64,000 nt of DNA from Xanthomonas sacchari (GCF_040529065.1 NZ_CP132343.1:4092001-4156000); one strand, 5' to 3'. Shown: positions 21,481 to 33,095, counted from the stretch's first letter. Numbers and translations: made by a program. The notes: generated from the sequence alone by a model not told the origin.

Positions 21481-21781
21481 CTGGTGCTGGTGCTGGTGCT
21501 GGTGCTGTTGCTGTGCTGTTGCTGTGCTTTCGCTTTGCTTTTGATCTACCGGGTCCCCTCGGCGCGGCAGCCACGGCGGGCGAATACCCGAAGGGCGACG
21601 CGCAGGATGCGCGTCGTTTTCCGCCGGCACATGGATGTGCCGTCGGAAAATGCCCGACGTGGCTGCGAACCTGGAGCGCGTTAGCGCGGAAGGCGCGCTG
21701 CGGGGTGTGCTTTCTTTTGGTTACTTTTCTTTGCACAAGCAAAGAAAAGTGACCCGCGCCAGCGGAAGCTTTTGCTCTTGA
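21481..21781 (+). repeat. Structured intergenic repeat, copy 2
   Basis: About 301 bp, homologous to 1162-1489. In transcription order: a GCTGGT/GCTGTT microsatellite (21481-21525); an outer stem pairing 21567-21581 (GCAGCCACGGCGGGC) with 21652-21666 (GCCCGACGTGGCTGC), 14 of 15 paired; enclosed hairpins CCCGAAGGG at 21587-21595, an 8-bp stem with loop AGGAT at 21596-21616, and 21617-21650; and a terminal perfect 12-bp hairpin ACTTTTCTTTGC-ACAA-GCAAAGAAAAGT at 21723-21750. The outer stem differs from copy 1 in seven of 15 pairs, all compensated. It sits between two plus-strand genes in the same relative orientation as copy 1. The rest of the gap to fadH (21782-21935) shows nothing I can name. 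Confidence 0.9.
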
Positions 21782-21842
21782 TTCAAAGCTTCATGCTTCA
21801 AATCGAAGCGCCAGAACGAGTGCCCCCTCAACGTCACCGTAA

Positions 21843-23984
<2,142 letters not shown>

Positions 23985-24066
23985 GGATGGTCCGCCGGTA
24001 GCCGGGAGGCCGCCGGCCAGGGCAGCGGACTTGGTGCTGTCGCATCGCGCGGATATAAGCCTGGGC

Positions 24067-25395
24067 ATGCCGCGTCCCTCGCCCCTGCCCGTTCTGCCCC
24101 ACCTGCCGCAGGCGGCCCTGGCGGCGTATGCCGGCGCGCATTTCGGCAAGAGCCTGCTGTGGTACGCCGGCGAGCTGCTGCTGATTTATTCGCTGACCGA
24201 ACACGCCGGCCTGCGCGCGATCGCGGCCGGGCTGGTGCTGGCGTTGGGCCTGCTGCTCAGCGCCGCGATCGGCCTCGGCGCCGGCTGGGGCCTGCGCCGG
24301 CGCCTGCGCGACGTGCGCAGCGCCGGGCGCCTGCAATGGCATGGCCTGGCCGCAGCGGCGCTGGCGCTGCTGCTGGTGTTCGCCGCGCCACTGCTGCCGC
24401 CGCCGTGGCGGCTGGGCTACGTGCTGGCGGTGAGCCTGCTGTTCCGGCTGGCCTACGCCGCCTGTGACGTGGCCCAGAACACCTTGCTGAGCCTGGCGCA
24501 GTGGCCCTGGCGCGGCCACGACGGCGCCAGCGCGCTGCGCCTGGCCGGCAGCGGCGCCGCGGCCTTGCTGATCAGCAGCGTGGTCGGCGCCGTGCTGGCG
24601 CGCGGCGCCGATGGCGGCAGCCTGGCGCTGCAGGCCAGCGCGGTGCTGGCGGCCGTGGCGATGCTGTGCGCCTGGCAGTTGCAGCGCGTGCTGCGCCACG
24701 CCGCCGTCCACGCCGCACCCGCCGACACCCAGGCCGTGGCCGCAACCGACCAAGCGCCCTCCTGGCGCGCGATTCCCTGGCAGCCGCTGGCGCTGATCGC
24801 GGCGGTCTCGCTGACCCTGCCCGCGTTCACCAAGCTCGCCCCGTACGTGGCCGCCTACGGCCTGCTCTCGCCCGGTTGGGGCAGTGCGGTCCTGATCGCC
24901 TACGCGCTCGGCACGGTGCTGGTGCAACCGCTGGCCGCGCGCTGGGGCCGGCAGCGCACGCCGACGCAACGGCTAGCTTGGCTCGGCGGCGCCCTGCTGC
25001 TGTGCGCCCCGTTGTTCGCGCTGGCGTTGCCGGCGCAGCCACTGCTGAGCCTGGCCGCGGCCGCCTGCATCGGCGCCATCGGCGGCAGCGGCGGGCAACT
25101 GGTGTGGGCCTGGCATGCGCAGTGCACCGCGACCCGGGCGGTCGCCGAGCACGCACTGTGCTTCGCCGCGCTGACCGCGGCCGCGCAGGTCGCGCTGGCC
25201 GCCGGGGTGGTGCTGATCGGCGTGCTGCTGGATGCGCTGGACTACCGCGACGGGCACTGCCTGCTGCTGTGCTGGGCGATGGCGGCCGGCCCGCTGCTGT
25301 GCGGGGCGTTGTGCCTGCTGCTGGCATGGCTCACCGGGCGTGGCCGATCGCCTCCGCTCGGTGCCGGCCTGGCGGCGCACGCGAGCAGCGGCTGA
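24067..25395 (+). CDS. MFS-type permease, possibly GPH-like
   Basis: 442 residues with about 12 hydrophobic segments, a basic loop (GLRRRLRDVRSAGRLQ) near residues 75-90 and no signal peptide. The layout fits the major facilitator superfamily; the motif DVAQNTLLSLAQWPW in the first half recalls glycoside/pentoside/hexuronide-type carriers, but I would not name a substrate. It begins 82 bp after fadH on the same strand and converges with the ROK regulator gene. The ATG at 24067 is the most likely start. Confidence 0.75.
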   Translation: MPRPSPLPVLPHLPQAALAAYAGAHFGKSLLWYAGELLLIYSLTEHAGLRAIAAGLVLALGLLLSAAIGLGAGWGLRRRLRDVRSAGRLQWHGLAAAALALLLVFAAPLLPPPWRLGYVLAVSLLFRLAYAACDVAQNTLLSLAQWPWRGHDGASALRLAGSGAAALLISSVVGAVLARGADGGSLALQASAVLAAVAMLCAWQLQRVLRHAAVHAAPADTQAVAATDQAPSWRAIPWQPLALIAAVSLTLPAFTKLAPYVAAYGLLSPGWGSAVLIAYALGTVLVQPLAARWGRQRTPTQRLAWLGGALLLCAPLFALALPAQPLLSLAAAACIGAIGGSGGQLVWAWHAQCTATRAVAEHALCFAALTAAAQVALAAGVVLIGVLLDALDYRDGHCLLLCWAMAAGPLLCGALCLLLAWLTGRGRSPPLGAGLAAHASSG

Positions 25396-25497
25396 GACCG
25401 AGGCGCACGGTCGATACCGCCGCGATGCACCGCGAGCGAGCGCCTGGCCAGCAGCATCCGCAGCGCGGCGCGCACACTGCGCCCGCCGCTGCACGCC

Positions 25498-26619
25498 TCA
25501 GGCAAAAAACGCCTGCTGCAGCGGCATCAACGCAGCGCCCAGGGTCACCGCGTCGCCGACGGTGCGCGCAATGCACAACTGCGGCAGCGGCGGCGCCAGG
25601 CCGTGGCGGTTGGGCGCGCGCGGGATGCGGATACGCTCGACCAGGCGCTGCGCGATCGCGGCCGGCAGACGCCCGCCGATCACGATCGCCTGCGGATCCA
25701 GCGCGTAGGCCAGGTAGGCGCACAGCTGCGAGAACGGTGCCTCGGCCATGTCCAGCCAGGCGTCCACGCCCGGCGTGTGCGCGTCGATCGCGCCGAGCAT
25801 CTGCTCGACCCCGGCGTAGTCCTGGCCGGCGGCGCGCACCAGCGACAGCAGCGCGTCCAGGTTCGGATAGGCCATGCCGCCGACGGTCCAGATGCCGCCG
25901 AACTCGCCGGCATTGCCGCGGTAGCCGCGGAACAGCCGGCCATCGGCAATGATGCCGCCGCCGAAACCGTTGGTCAGGTGCAGGTAGACGAAGTCGCGGC
26001 AGTCGCGGCCGACCCCGTACAGGCTTTCGGCCACCGCCGCCGCCGCGCCGTCGTTCTCCAGCGTGACCGCGCCGCCCAGGGCCTCTTCCATGATCGGCAC
26101 CAGGTCCACCTGGGTCCAGTCCTCCAGCGCTGGCGGCCCGGCCATCTGCCGGCCCTGCCCGGTGAAGAACGCCGAGATCGCCATGCCGGTGCCGACCACC
26201 CGCGCCGGGTCCACCCCGCTCTCGGCCAGCAACTCGGCACGGAACCGCTGCAACTGTGCCAGCACCGGCGCGCGGCGCATGTCGGCCAGGCCGATGCGGC
26301 GCTGGCCACGCACGTTGCCGGCGAAATCCACCAGCGCCAGCGCCACCACGTCGCCCATCAGGCCGATGCCGAAGGCATAGGCGTAGTCCGGCGCCAGCCG
26401 CACGTCGACGCTGGGATTGCCGCGGCCCTCGGCGGCACGGGCGCTGAGCTGGACCATGCGGTCCTGCACGAACCCCTGCAGCAGGCGCGCCACGGTGGGC
26501 TGCGACAGGTCCAGGTCGCGGCTCAGCGCCGCCTGGGTCTGCACCCCGGTCTTGAACACACGGTCGAGCAATTGGCGGCCGCCGGCGCTGACGCGCGGCG
26601 GGAAATCGGGATGCGGCAT
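25498..26619 (-). CDS. ROK-family transcriptional regulator
   Basis: 373 residues. The N-terminal helix-turn-helix (QTQAALSRDLDLSQPTVARLLQGFV) is followed by a ROK sugar-kinase-like domain with LTNGFGGGIIADGRLFRGY and NAGEFGG. The zinc-binding Cys cluster (CxCGxxGC) usual after this point in ROK proteins is missing; NLDALLSLV stands there instead. It is divergent from a TonB-dependent receptor, and a 17-bp palindrome (26690-26706) lies between them, so control of that receptor by a sugar-like ligand is inferred. The start could also be the ATG at 26685, which would run close to the palindrome. Confidence 0.85.
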   Translation of the reverse strand: MPHPDFPPRVSAGGRQLLDRVFKTGVQTQAALSRDLDLSQPTVARLLQGFVQDRMVQLSARAAEGRGNPSVDVRLAPDYAYAFGIGLMGDVVALALVDFAGNVRGQRRIGLADMRRAPVLAQLQRFRAELLAESGVDPARVVGTGMAISAFFTGQGRQMAGPPALEDWTQVDLVPIMEEALGGAVTLENDGAAAAVAESLYGVGRDCRDFVYLHLTNGFGGGIIADGRLFRGYRGNAGEFGGIWTVGGMAYPNLDALLSLVRAAGQDYAGVEQMLGAIDAHTPGVDAWLDMAEAPFSQLCAYLAYALDPQAIVIGGRLPAAIAQRLVERIRIPRAPNRHGLAPPLPQLCIARTVGDAVTLGAALMPLQQAFFA

Positions 26620-26689
26620 AGGCAGGCGCAAAGCGTGATGGATGCACGACCGCGACAACCTAGCACGTGGACATGGAAGTTTCATACAT

Positions 26690-26706
26690 GGTAAATACTA
26701 TTAACC
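26690..26706. promoter_or_regulatory. Candidate ROK operator upstream of the TonB-dependent receptor
   Basis: GGTAAATA-C-TATTAACC: two 8-base arms pairing at 7 of 8 positions, 25 bp before the receptor's ATG, inside an AT-rich patch in an otherwise GC-rich gap. Position and symmetry fit a repressor site that overlaps the receptor promoter. Confidence 0.5.
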
Positions 26707-26731
26707 CCACATTCTTTTACTGGGGGTCTTC

Positions 26732-29230
26732 ATGCGTACCGTTCACCCGCACCCGAGCCTGTTGGCACTGGCGCTCGCATCCATCCTCGGCAGCGCCGCC
26801 GCCGTCCACGCCGAGGACGCGCCGGCGCCGCCGGCCGATGCCACCACCACGCTGGACCAGATCGTGGTCACCGGCACGCCGCAGGGCCAATCGCAGAAGG
26901 ACGCCCCCTTCGCGATCAGCGTGGTGTCCAAGGAACGCCTGGAGCGCAGCACCCCGAGCAGCAGCGTGGACATGCTGCGGGCGGTCCCCGGCTTCTCCGC
27001 CGAACCCTCCGGCGGCCAGGGTGGCGGCCAGAACCTCTACGTGCGCGGCCTGCCGGCGGGCGGCTGGTACTACGTGCAATACCAGGAAGACGGCCTGACC
27101 CTGTTCGACGAGCCGCAGGAAAGCTTCTTCAACGTCGACACCCTGTTCGCGCTGGACATGATGACCGAGCGTCTGGAAGTGGTCCGCGGCGGCACCTCGC
27201 CGCTGTTCGCGACCAACGCGCCGGGCGGTACGGTCAACGCCATCACCCGCCACGGCACCGCCACGCCCGAAGGCGCGGTGCGCATGACCGTCGGTAGCGA
27301 CGGCCTGCGCCGCGAGGACGCCTACAGTGCCGGCCCGCTCAGCGAGAACGTGCTGTACAGCATCGGCGGCTACCACCGCAGCGACGACGGCCTGCGCCGC
27401 ACCGGCTACACCGCCGACCAGGGCGGCCAGCTGCGCGGCAACCTGACCTTCCTGATGGGCGACGCGGTACTCGACGTCGACGCCAAGTACCTCAACGACC
27501 GCACCGCCTTCTACAACCCGATCCCGCTGGCCGACCCGCGCAATCCGTCGCAATCGCTGTCGGCGCTGCTCGACCCGCTGGACGGCACGCTGCTGTCCAA
27601 CGACCTGCGCCACACCACGGCGCTGACCTTCGACGGCACTACACCGCTGGCGCGCAACCTGGACCTGGCCGACGGCATCCACAACAAGGTCAAGCAACTC
27701 GGCACGCACCTGGAATGGGACCTGGGCGACGGCCTGACCCTCAACAACCGCATGCGCTTCGTCGATGCGGAGGTGGACTACACCGCGCTGTTCTCCGGCG
27801 CGGCACCCTACGACGCCGGCGCCTACCTCAACACGCAACTCGGCCGTGCACGCAGTGGCTTCGGCGCGCGGGTGGCGCGGGTCGGCTACGTCACCACCCG
27901 CAACGGTGCCGCCTACGATCCCGCCGCGGCCGACGGCCTGGTATTGGAGAGCGGCCTGTGGAATGCGCGCACCCATCTGCGCACGCTGTCCGACGACCTG
28001 CGCCTGAGCAAGGCGTTCGACGACACGGCGCTGGGCCAGCACACGCTCACCGCCGGCCTCGACGTGCAGCACTTCGAGTACCGCCAGGACCGGCTGCAGA
28101 ACACCGTGCTGACCACGCTGCAGAACAACGCGCAGCGGCTGGACGTGCTGGCCTACGACGCCACCGGCAACGTGGTGGGCTCGGTCACCCAGAACGGCTT
28201 CGTGCGCTACGGCAACGGCGTCACCAGCGGTTTCGCCAACGGCACCTACCTGTCGCCGTACCTATGGAATTCGGTGCGCTTCGGCCGCCTCGGCCTGGAT
28301 GCCGGCGTGCGCTACACCCGCTACAACGCCAACGGCGGCGTCGACGCCACCACCACGCGCAATCTCGGCGACCCGACCACCCTGGCCGACGACAACGTCG
28401 GCGGCCTCAGCGGCGCGTTCAGTCCGCGCACCGATCATCGCCACGCCACGCAGTGGACGCTCGGCGCCGAGTTCGCGCTCACCCCGCAGTTGCAGACCTT
28501 CGCCCGCTACACCCAGTCGCAGCGCCTACCGCGGCTGCAGAACGTCTACCAGACCCAGAACGCGGACGTCACCGACATCGACCAGGCCGAGGCCGGCCTG
28601 CGCGGCAGCTTCGGCGACACCTTCTCGTTCTCCACGGTCGGCTTCTGGAGCCGCTTCAACGATCTGTCGATCAGCGCCATCGTGCTCGACGGCAGCGGGG
28701 CGGTGCAGAGCCTGGCGCTGGTCGGCAAGACCCGCACCCTGGGCCTGGAATCGGAGTTCACCTGGCGGCCGCTGCCCATGTTCGGCATCACCGGTTCGGC
28801 CACGCTGCAGGATCCGCAGACGCGTGGCCTGAGCAACGCGACCAGCGGCCTCAGCTACGGCGACCTGGACGGCAAGCAGATCTCGCGCATTCCCAAGTTC
28901 ATGGCCTCGCTCAGCCCGACCCTGTACGTCGACATCGATGGCCGACCGGTCGAACTGTCGGCCACCGCCTATCGCATGGGCCAGCGCTATGTGGACTACA
29001 CCAACGCCACCGCCCTGCCCGCCTACACCGCCTACGACCTGGGCCTGTTCGCGCGGCTGACCGACCACCTGGAACTGCAGCTGCACGCGGCCAACGTCAG
29101 CAACGCGCTCGGCCTGACCGAAGGCAATGCGCGCGTGGACACGCTGTCCGGGCAAGGCACCGCCGACGCGATCTACGCCCGGCCGATCTTCGGCCGCAAC
29201 TACAACGCGTCGCTGACCTGGAGGTGGTGA
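26732..29230 (+). CDS. TonB-dependent outer-membrane receptor
   Basis: 832 residues. Signal peptide to about AAAVHA; TonB box region TLDQIVVTGTP; plug domain with RAVPGFSAEPSGGQGGGQNLYVRG and RLEVVRGGTSPLFATNAPGGTVNAI; then a 22-strand barrel with long loops, ending in SLTWRW with an aromatic last residue. It imports a scarce nutrient across the outer membrane with TonB energy. The neighbours (two glycerophosphodiesterases) suggest a phosphodiester or a product released by them; this is inference. The gene for the first phosphodiesterase starts 2 bp after its stop. Confidence 0.93.
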   Translation: MRTVHPHPSLLALALASILGSAAAVHAEDAPAPPADATTTLDQIVVTGTPQGQSQKDAPFAISVVSKERLERSTPSSSVDMLRAVPGFSAEPSGGQGGGQNLYVRGLPAGGWYYVQYQEDGLTLFDEPQESFFNVDTLFALDMMTERLEVVRGGTSPLFATNAPGGTVNAITRHGTATPEGAVRMTVGSDGLRREDAYSAGPLSENVLYSIGGYHRSDDGLRRTGYTADQGGQLRGNLTFLMGDAVLDVDAKYLNDRTAFYNPIPLADPRNPSQSLSALLDPLDGTLLSNDLRHTTALTFDGTTPLARNLDLADGIHNKVKQLGTHLEWDLGDGLTLNNRMRFVDAEVDYTALFSGAAPYDAGAYLNTQLGRARSGFGARVARVGYVTTRNGAAYDPAAADGLVLESGLWNARTHLRTLSDDLRLSKAFDDTALGQHTLTAGLDVQHFEYRQDRLQNTVLTTLQNNAQRLDVLAYDATGNVVGSVTQNGFVRYGNGVTSGFANGTYLSPYLWNSVRFGRLGLDAGVRYTRYNANGGVDATTTRNLGDPTTLADDNVGGLSGAFSPRTDHRHATQWTLGAEFALTPQLQTFARYTQSQRLPRLQNVYQTQNADVTDIDQAEAGLRGSFGDTFSFSTVGFWSRFNDLSISAIVLDGSGAVQSLALVGKTRTLGLESEFTWRPLPMFGITGSATLQDPQTRGLSNATSGLSYGDLDGKQISRIPKFMASLSPTLYVDIDGRPVELSATAYRMGQRYVDYTNATALPAYTAYDLGLFARLTDHLELQLHAANVSNALGLTEGNARVDTLSGQGTADAIYARPIFGRNYNASLTWRW

Positions 29231-29232
29231 GC

Positions 29233-30150
29233 ATGCGCTGCCGGAGACTGCTGATGAGCGCAGCGCTGTCGGCGCCGATGCTGGCCCTGGCGGCGACACC
29301 GAGCCTGCCCGAGCGCCTGCGCGACCCGCACGGACCGGCGCTGGTGGTGTCGCACCGCGCCTGCTGGACGTTCGCGTCCGAGAACACCCTGGACGGCATC
29401 GCCGCATGCATCGCGCACGGCGTAGACATGGTCGAGATCGACGTGCGCACCAGCCGCGACGGCGCGCTGGTGCTGATGCACGACGACACCGTGGACCGCA
29501 CCACCGACGGGCACGGCGCGGTGGCCGACCTGACGGCGGCGCAGATCGCCGCCTTGCGCGTGCGCAGCCGGGGCGGCGGACGCGACAGCACGCTCACCGC
29601 GCGGCACCCGCCGACGCTGGCGCAGGCACTGGCCGAGGCGCGCGGCAAGGTGCTGGTGAACCTGGACATCAAGGCCGCGGCACTGGACCAGGTGATCGAC
29701 GCGGTGGAGGCCGCCGGCGCGCAACGCGACGTGCTGCTCAACGTGCCGCTGGACGTTCCCGCAGCGGTGCTGCAGCGCGCGCGCAAGGCCGACATCGCGG
29801 TGCAGGCACTGTACCTGCAGCGCGAATCGACGCTGCCGCCCGAGCAGGCCCTGCGCCGCGCCGCCAGCTTGCAGCCGGCGGTGGTGCAGTTGATGTTCGA
29901 CGACCCGGCGGTGCTGGACATCGCGCAGCGCGAACTGACGCCGCACACGCGCCTGTTCGTCAACACCATGACCAACGACATCGCCAGCGGCAGGCCGATG
30001 CGGCTGTCGGCCAACTACACCGACCAGCGCGCGCTGCGCGATCCGGCCGCGGTCTGGGGTGGGCTGCGCAAGCACGGCGTCAGCATGATCCAAACCGACG
30101 AACCGTTGGCATTGCAACGCTACCTGCACGGCACGGACACGCCGCGGTAG
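29233..30150 (+). CDS. Exported glycerophosphodiester phosphodiesterase 1
   Basis: 305 residues with a signal peptide (MRCRRLLMSAALSAPMLALA). The GDPD TIM-barrel active site is complete: H41-R42, E50-N51-T52, E68-I-D70 and H83-D84. The enzyme should release sn-glycerol 3-phosphate and an alcohol from glycerophosphodiesters in the periplasm. The ATG at 29233 is 2 bp after the receptor's stop, so it shares the mRNA. It is distinct from the second GDPD at 30360, with which it shares little beyond the motifs. Confidence 0.9.
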   Translation: MRCRRLLMSAALSAPMLALAATPSLPERLRDPHGPALVVSHRACWTFASENTLDGIAACIAHGVDMVEIDVRTSRDGALVLMHDDTVDRTTDGHGAVADLTAAQIAALRVRSRGGGRDSTLTARHPPTLAQALAEARGKVLVNLDIKAAALDQVIDAVEAAGAQRDVLLNVPLDVPAAVLQRARKADIAVQALYLQRESTLPPEQALRRAASLQPAVVQLMFDDPAVLDIAQRELTPHTRLFVNTMTNDIASGRPMRLSANYTDQRALRDPAAVWGGLRKHGVSMIQTDEPLALQRYLHGTDTPR

Positions 30151-30359
30151 CCGGCTTCGGTCCAAATCCCGGCGACGCCACCCGGTGGCCCACGCGGGGT
30201 GTCGCCAGGAGCTCAGTTTCAGACGGGTGGCATGCAACCCAGGACGATGCCCGTCGCTTCGAGCATTGCGCTGCAGACGACCACGCCCATGCGTCCGTCG
30301 CTTGCAGTGCGCTGCGCCTGCTTCACTTCATTCCATCAACCCCGAACGGAAGAGAGCAC

Positions 30360-31514
30360 ATGAAACTGCCCAAGAAACCCGCCAAGGTTCTCGCCCTGGC
30401 GCTGGCCTGCGCGTCGCTGACGGCGCTGTCCGGCATGGCGTCGGCCGCCAGCAACTGGAACCCGGAACACATCCTCAACGTGATGAAGAATCCCTACCAG
30501 GGGAATCACGCCGACGTCGTGGTGATCTCGCATCGCGGGCTGGTCGGCAACGGCTGCGCCGAGAACTCCACCTGCTCGATCCTCGATACCTACAACGAGA
30601 ACATCGAAGCGATCGAACTGGACGTCAAGCAGGCGTCCGACGGCATCCTCTGGCTGTTCCACGACCAGAACGCCGGCCGCGTCATCGATCACACCCCCGG
30701 TTTCAACATCTTCCAGCCCGCCGCCAATCCGTCGGGTTGGAATCCGGATATCAGCACCCTGAGCAGCCATGATCTGATCAACATGTACCTGCGCGACAAG
30801 AACTTCGCCAAGACCAACGACCATCCGGCCTCGCTGGGCATCGCACTGGACGCGGTGAGCCACTATGCCAACCACATGGTGGTGGTGCTGGACCTGAAGT
30901 CGCTGGATGCGGTGTCGCGCGCGGCCGACCAGGTCAATGCGTTCAAGATGCAGAACCAGGTGGTGCTGAAGTTCAGCGCCTCGCTGCTGCCGAAGACGCC
31001 CAGCGACATCACCCGCTTCACCAAGGGCGTGCCGTTCGCCCCGACCGTCTATGCGGGCGACATGGACAGGATCGCCGACAACTACGTCGGCCTGTGCGGC
31101 TTCACCGCGCCCAACACGCCGCAGTGCCGGGTCAGCGCCTGGATCACCGAAGTACGCAAGCAGAGCGGGTTCGCCTGGCTGGAAATCGGCAACAAGCAGC
31201 CGCGCCGCGGCGACCCGACTGCCGAGCTGCTGGCCGAGAACCAGGCCCAGAAGCAGGCGATCGGTGCGTTCTCGCCGGTGCCCGAGTACCGCCTCAGCAG
31301 CCATGACGGCCAGCACTACGTGCGCAGCAATGGCACCTGCTGTGCGTCGCTGGACGACTACCTGACGCGTACCAAGTACTTCGGCAACGAGACCGCCGAC
31401 GACCGTCCGGACTTCCGCGCGCAGGTCACCGCTGGCTTCACCAGCATCATCACCGACGATCCGCTCGGCGTGATCCGCGCCAACGTGCCGCGCAACACCG
31501 CGCGCTACAACTGA
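30360..31514 (+). CDS. Exported glycerophosphodiester phosphodiesterase family protein 2
   Basis: 384 residues with a signal peptide (to about MASA-ASNW). GDPD-type active-site residues: H58-R59-G60, E69-N70-S71, E86-L-D88 and H101-D102. Extra cysteines (GCAENSTC, LCGFTAPNTPQC, CC) suggest disulfides in an extracytoplasmic enzyme. The insert-rich barrel differs from the first GDPD, and the substrate may be a phospholipid or another phosphodiester. The start at 30360 follows GGAAGAG. A 209-bp gap separates it from the first GDPD gene; I see no terminator or obvious promoter there. Confidence 0.85.
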   Translation: MKLPKKPAKVLALALACASLTALSGMASAASNWNPEHILNVMKNPYQGNHADVVVISHRGLVGNGCAENSTCSILDTYNENIEAIELDVKQASDGILWLFHDQNAGRVIDHTPGFNIFQPAANPSGWNPDISTLSSHDLINMYLRDKNFAKTNDHPASLGIALDAVSHYANHMVVVLDLKSLDAVSRAADQVNAFKMQNQVVLKFSASLLPKTPSDITRFTKGVPFAPTVYAGDMDRIADNYVGLCGFTAPNTPQCRVSAWITEVRKQSGFAWLEIGNKQPRRGDPTAELLAENQAQKQAIGAFSPVPEYRLSSHDGQHYVRSNGTCCASLDDYLTRTKYFGNETADDRPDFRAQVTAGFTSIITDDPLGVIRANVPRNTARYN

Positions 31515-31604
31515 CCACTGGCTGGTCGCGCCGGGGAGCGCGCTCCCCGGCCCTGCACGGCGCCCATGCGCCGTGCAGCCCGTCGCCCGCCATCAGGAGC
31601 TCCC

Positions 31605-33095
31605 ATGCGTTCCGCCCCACGTCCCCGCCATCTGCTTCTCGCGCTGCTGGTCGCCGGCGCCTGCGTGCCGCTGCTGCAACGCGCGGCCACCGCCCACGGC
31701 GCGCAAACCGCAGCGCCGGCCTCCCTCGCAACGCACCCGCATGCCGGTCCGACCGGTGCGCAGACGCCGCCATCCACTGGCGCCGCTTCGATGAACGGTA
31801 GCGCCGTGCCCGGGCCACCTGCGAGTGCGGTGCTGGCCGCGGCGCAGGCGCTGCCGGCCGACTTCCAGGCCGATGTGCTGCTGCGTCTGGCTGCATCCGC
31901 CGATCTGCCAGCCGACGGCGATCGCGCCGCTGCTGCGCAACGGCTGACGCAACAGGCCGTGGCATTGGCCGAGCGCGCACAACGGCGCATGCCTGGTCTG
32001 GCCCGCGTCGGCAGCATCGACGAAGAGCGCGACAACGAATTGCGGACGCTGCGCACCGCCGGCCTGGATCAACTGACGCTGCAGACGCGCGCCGCCCAGC
32101 GTGCCGCCCCGGCGCAGGCGCAGACGGTGTTCGCCGCACTGCCGACGCCGCACGCTGGCAGTTGCGATGCGGACTATCTCGACGATCCCAGCCCGACCTA
32201 TGCGTTGGCCAGCGCACTGCAGCCGGCACAACCGGCAGCGCGCGCCAGCGCAATCGCCGCACGCGTGGACGCGGCGCAACACGAAACCGACACCGCCCCG
32301 GCGCTGAAGATGGCGCTCGCTGCGGCGCCGTTGGACAGCGCGGGGCAGGCACAGCTCGCCGACAGCCTGGTGCGCATGTTCGAGCGCATCCGCGGCGACG
32401 ATGCCGGATTCACTGCCACCGAACTGAGCGTGGCCGGCGACATGCCACTGCTGCTGCAACAAGTGTCCGACCCTGCGCTGCGCGAGCGCCTGCATGGCGC
32501 CTACCGCGGTTATGTCGCCGCGCATCTGGCGCAGACCCGCTGTGCGTCCAGCATGCTCGGCGACCATTGGCTGCTGGAGCAGCGCTTCGTCGCCGACGTG
32601 CCGGCCGAACGCATCATGCCGGCGCCGCCGGTGCCCGCGATGACGGTCGATGCCGATGCGATCTCGCTGATCCGACAGGCCGGCTACAACATCCGCGCGC
32701 AATTGCTGGATCCCACCGCCAGTGCGGGCGATCCCGCCACGGAAAAGGCATCGATGGAATTTCTCGACCAGCTCGACCACGGCGTGCTGCAGCAGGCCGC
32801 AGCCAGCGACGACAGCGGCCGCGTGCAGCGCGCGCGCCTGCGCGAGCTGCTGCGCTATCTCGAGTATGCACCGGCCGGCGCGGCGCGCGACCGCGGCATG
32901 CGCCTGCTTGCCACGTTGCTGAGCGGCCCCTACTACGCACGCGATCACGACACCTGGTTCGGCGATCTGCACGTGCTCGCCGAACAGGCGCAGCGTTGGC
33001 CGGATCGCGACCAACGTCTGGCGCAACTAAGCGGACACGCCGATCCGGTGGTGAAGGTGTACGCGATGCTGATGCAGCGCAAACAATTTCCCTGA
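31605..33095 (+). CDS. Exported alanine-rich helical protein of unknown function
   Basis: 496 residues. An N-terminal signal sequence (PRHLLLALLVAGACVPLLQ) is followed by a Thr/Pro/Ala-rich stretch to about residue 65, then mostly helical sequence with two separated cysteines (GSCDADYLDD and TRCASSML). No catalytic motif or named domain is recognised. The ATG at 31605 has a good ribosome binding site (CAGGAG). It follows the second GDPD gene by 90 bp on the same strand, so it may belong to the same locus. Confidence 0.75.
   Translation: MRSAPRPRHLLLALLVAGACVPLLQRAATAHGAQTAAPASLATHPHAGPTGAQTPPSTGAASMNGSAVPGPPASAVLAAAQALPADFQADVLLRLAASADLPADGDRAAAAQRLTQQAVALAERAQRRMPGLARVGSIDEERDNELRTLRTAGLDQLTLQTRAAQRAAPAQAQTVFAALPTPHAGSCDADYLDDPSPTYALASALQPAQPAARASAIAARVDAAQHETDTAPALKMALAAAPLDSAGQAQLADSLVRMFERIRGDDAGFTATELSVAGDMPLLLQQVSDPALRERLHGAYRGYVAAHLAQTRCASSMLGDHWLLEQRFVADVPAERIMPAPPVPAMTVDADAISLIRQAGYNIRAQLLDPTASAGDPATEKASMEFLDQLDHGVLQQAAASDDSGRVQRARLRELLRYLEYAPAGAARDRGMRLLATLLSGPYYARDHDTWFGDLHVLAEQAQRWPDRDQRLAQLSGHADPVVKVYAMLMQRKQFP

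Noticed and set aside
19038-21752. Plus-strand ORF of 904 codons
   Set aside because: Overlaps three well-supported genes in another frame and ends in the repeat; composition is Arg/Pro-rich shadow sequence.
26619-26685. Upstream ATG at 26685 as the ROK start
   Set aside because: The extra 22 residues are unlike ROK N-termini and the start would nearly touch the candidate operator; kept only as an alternative.
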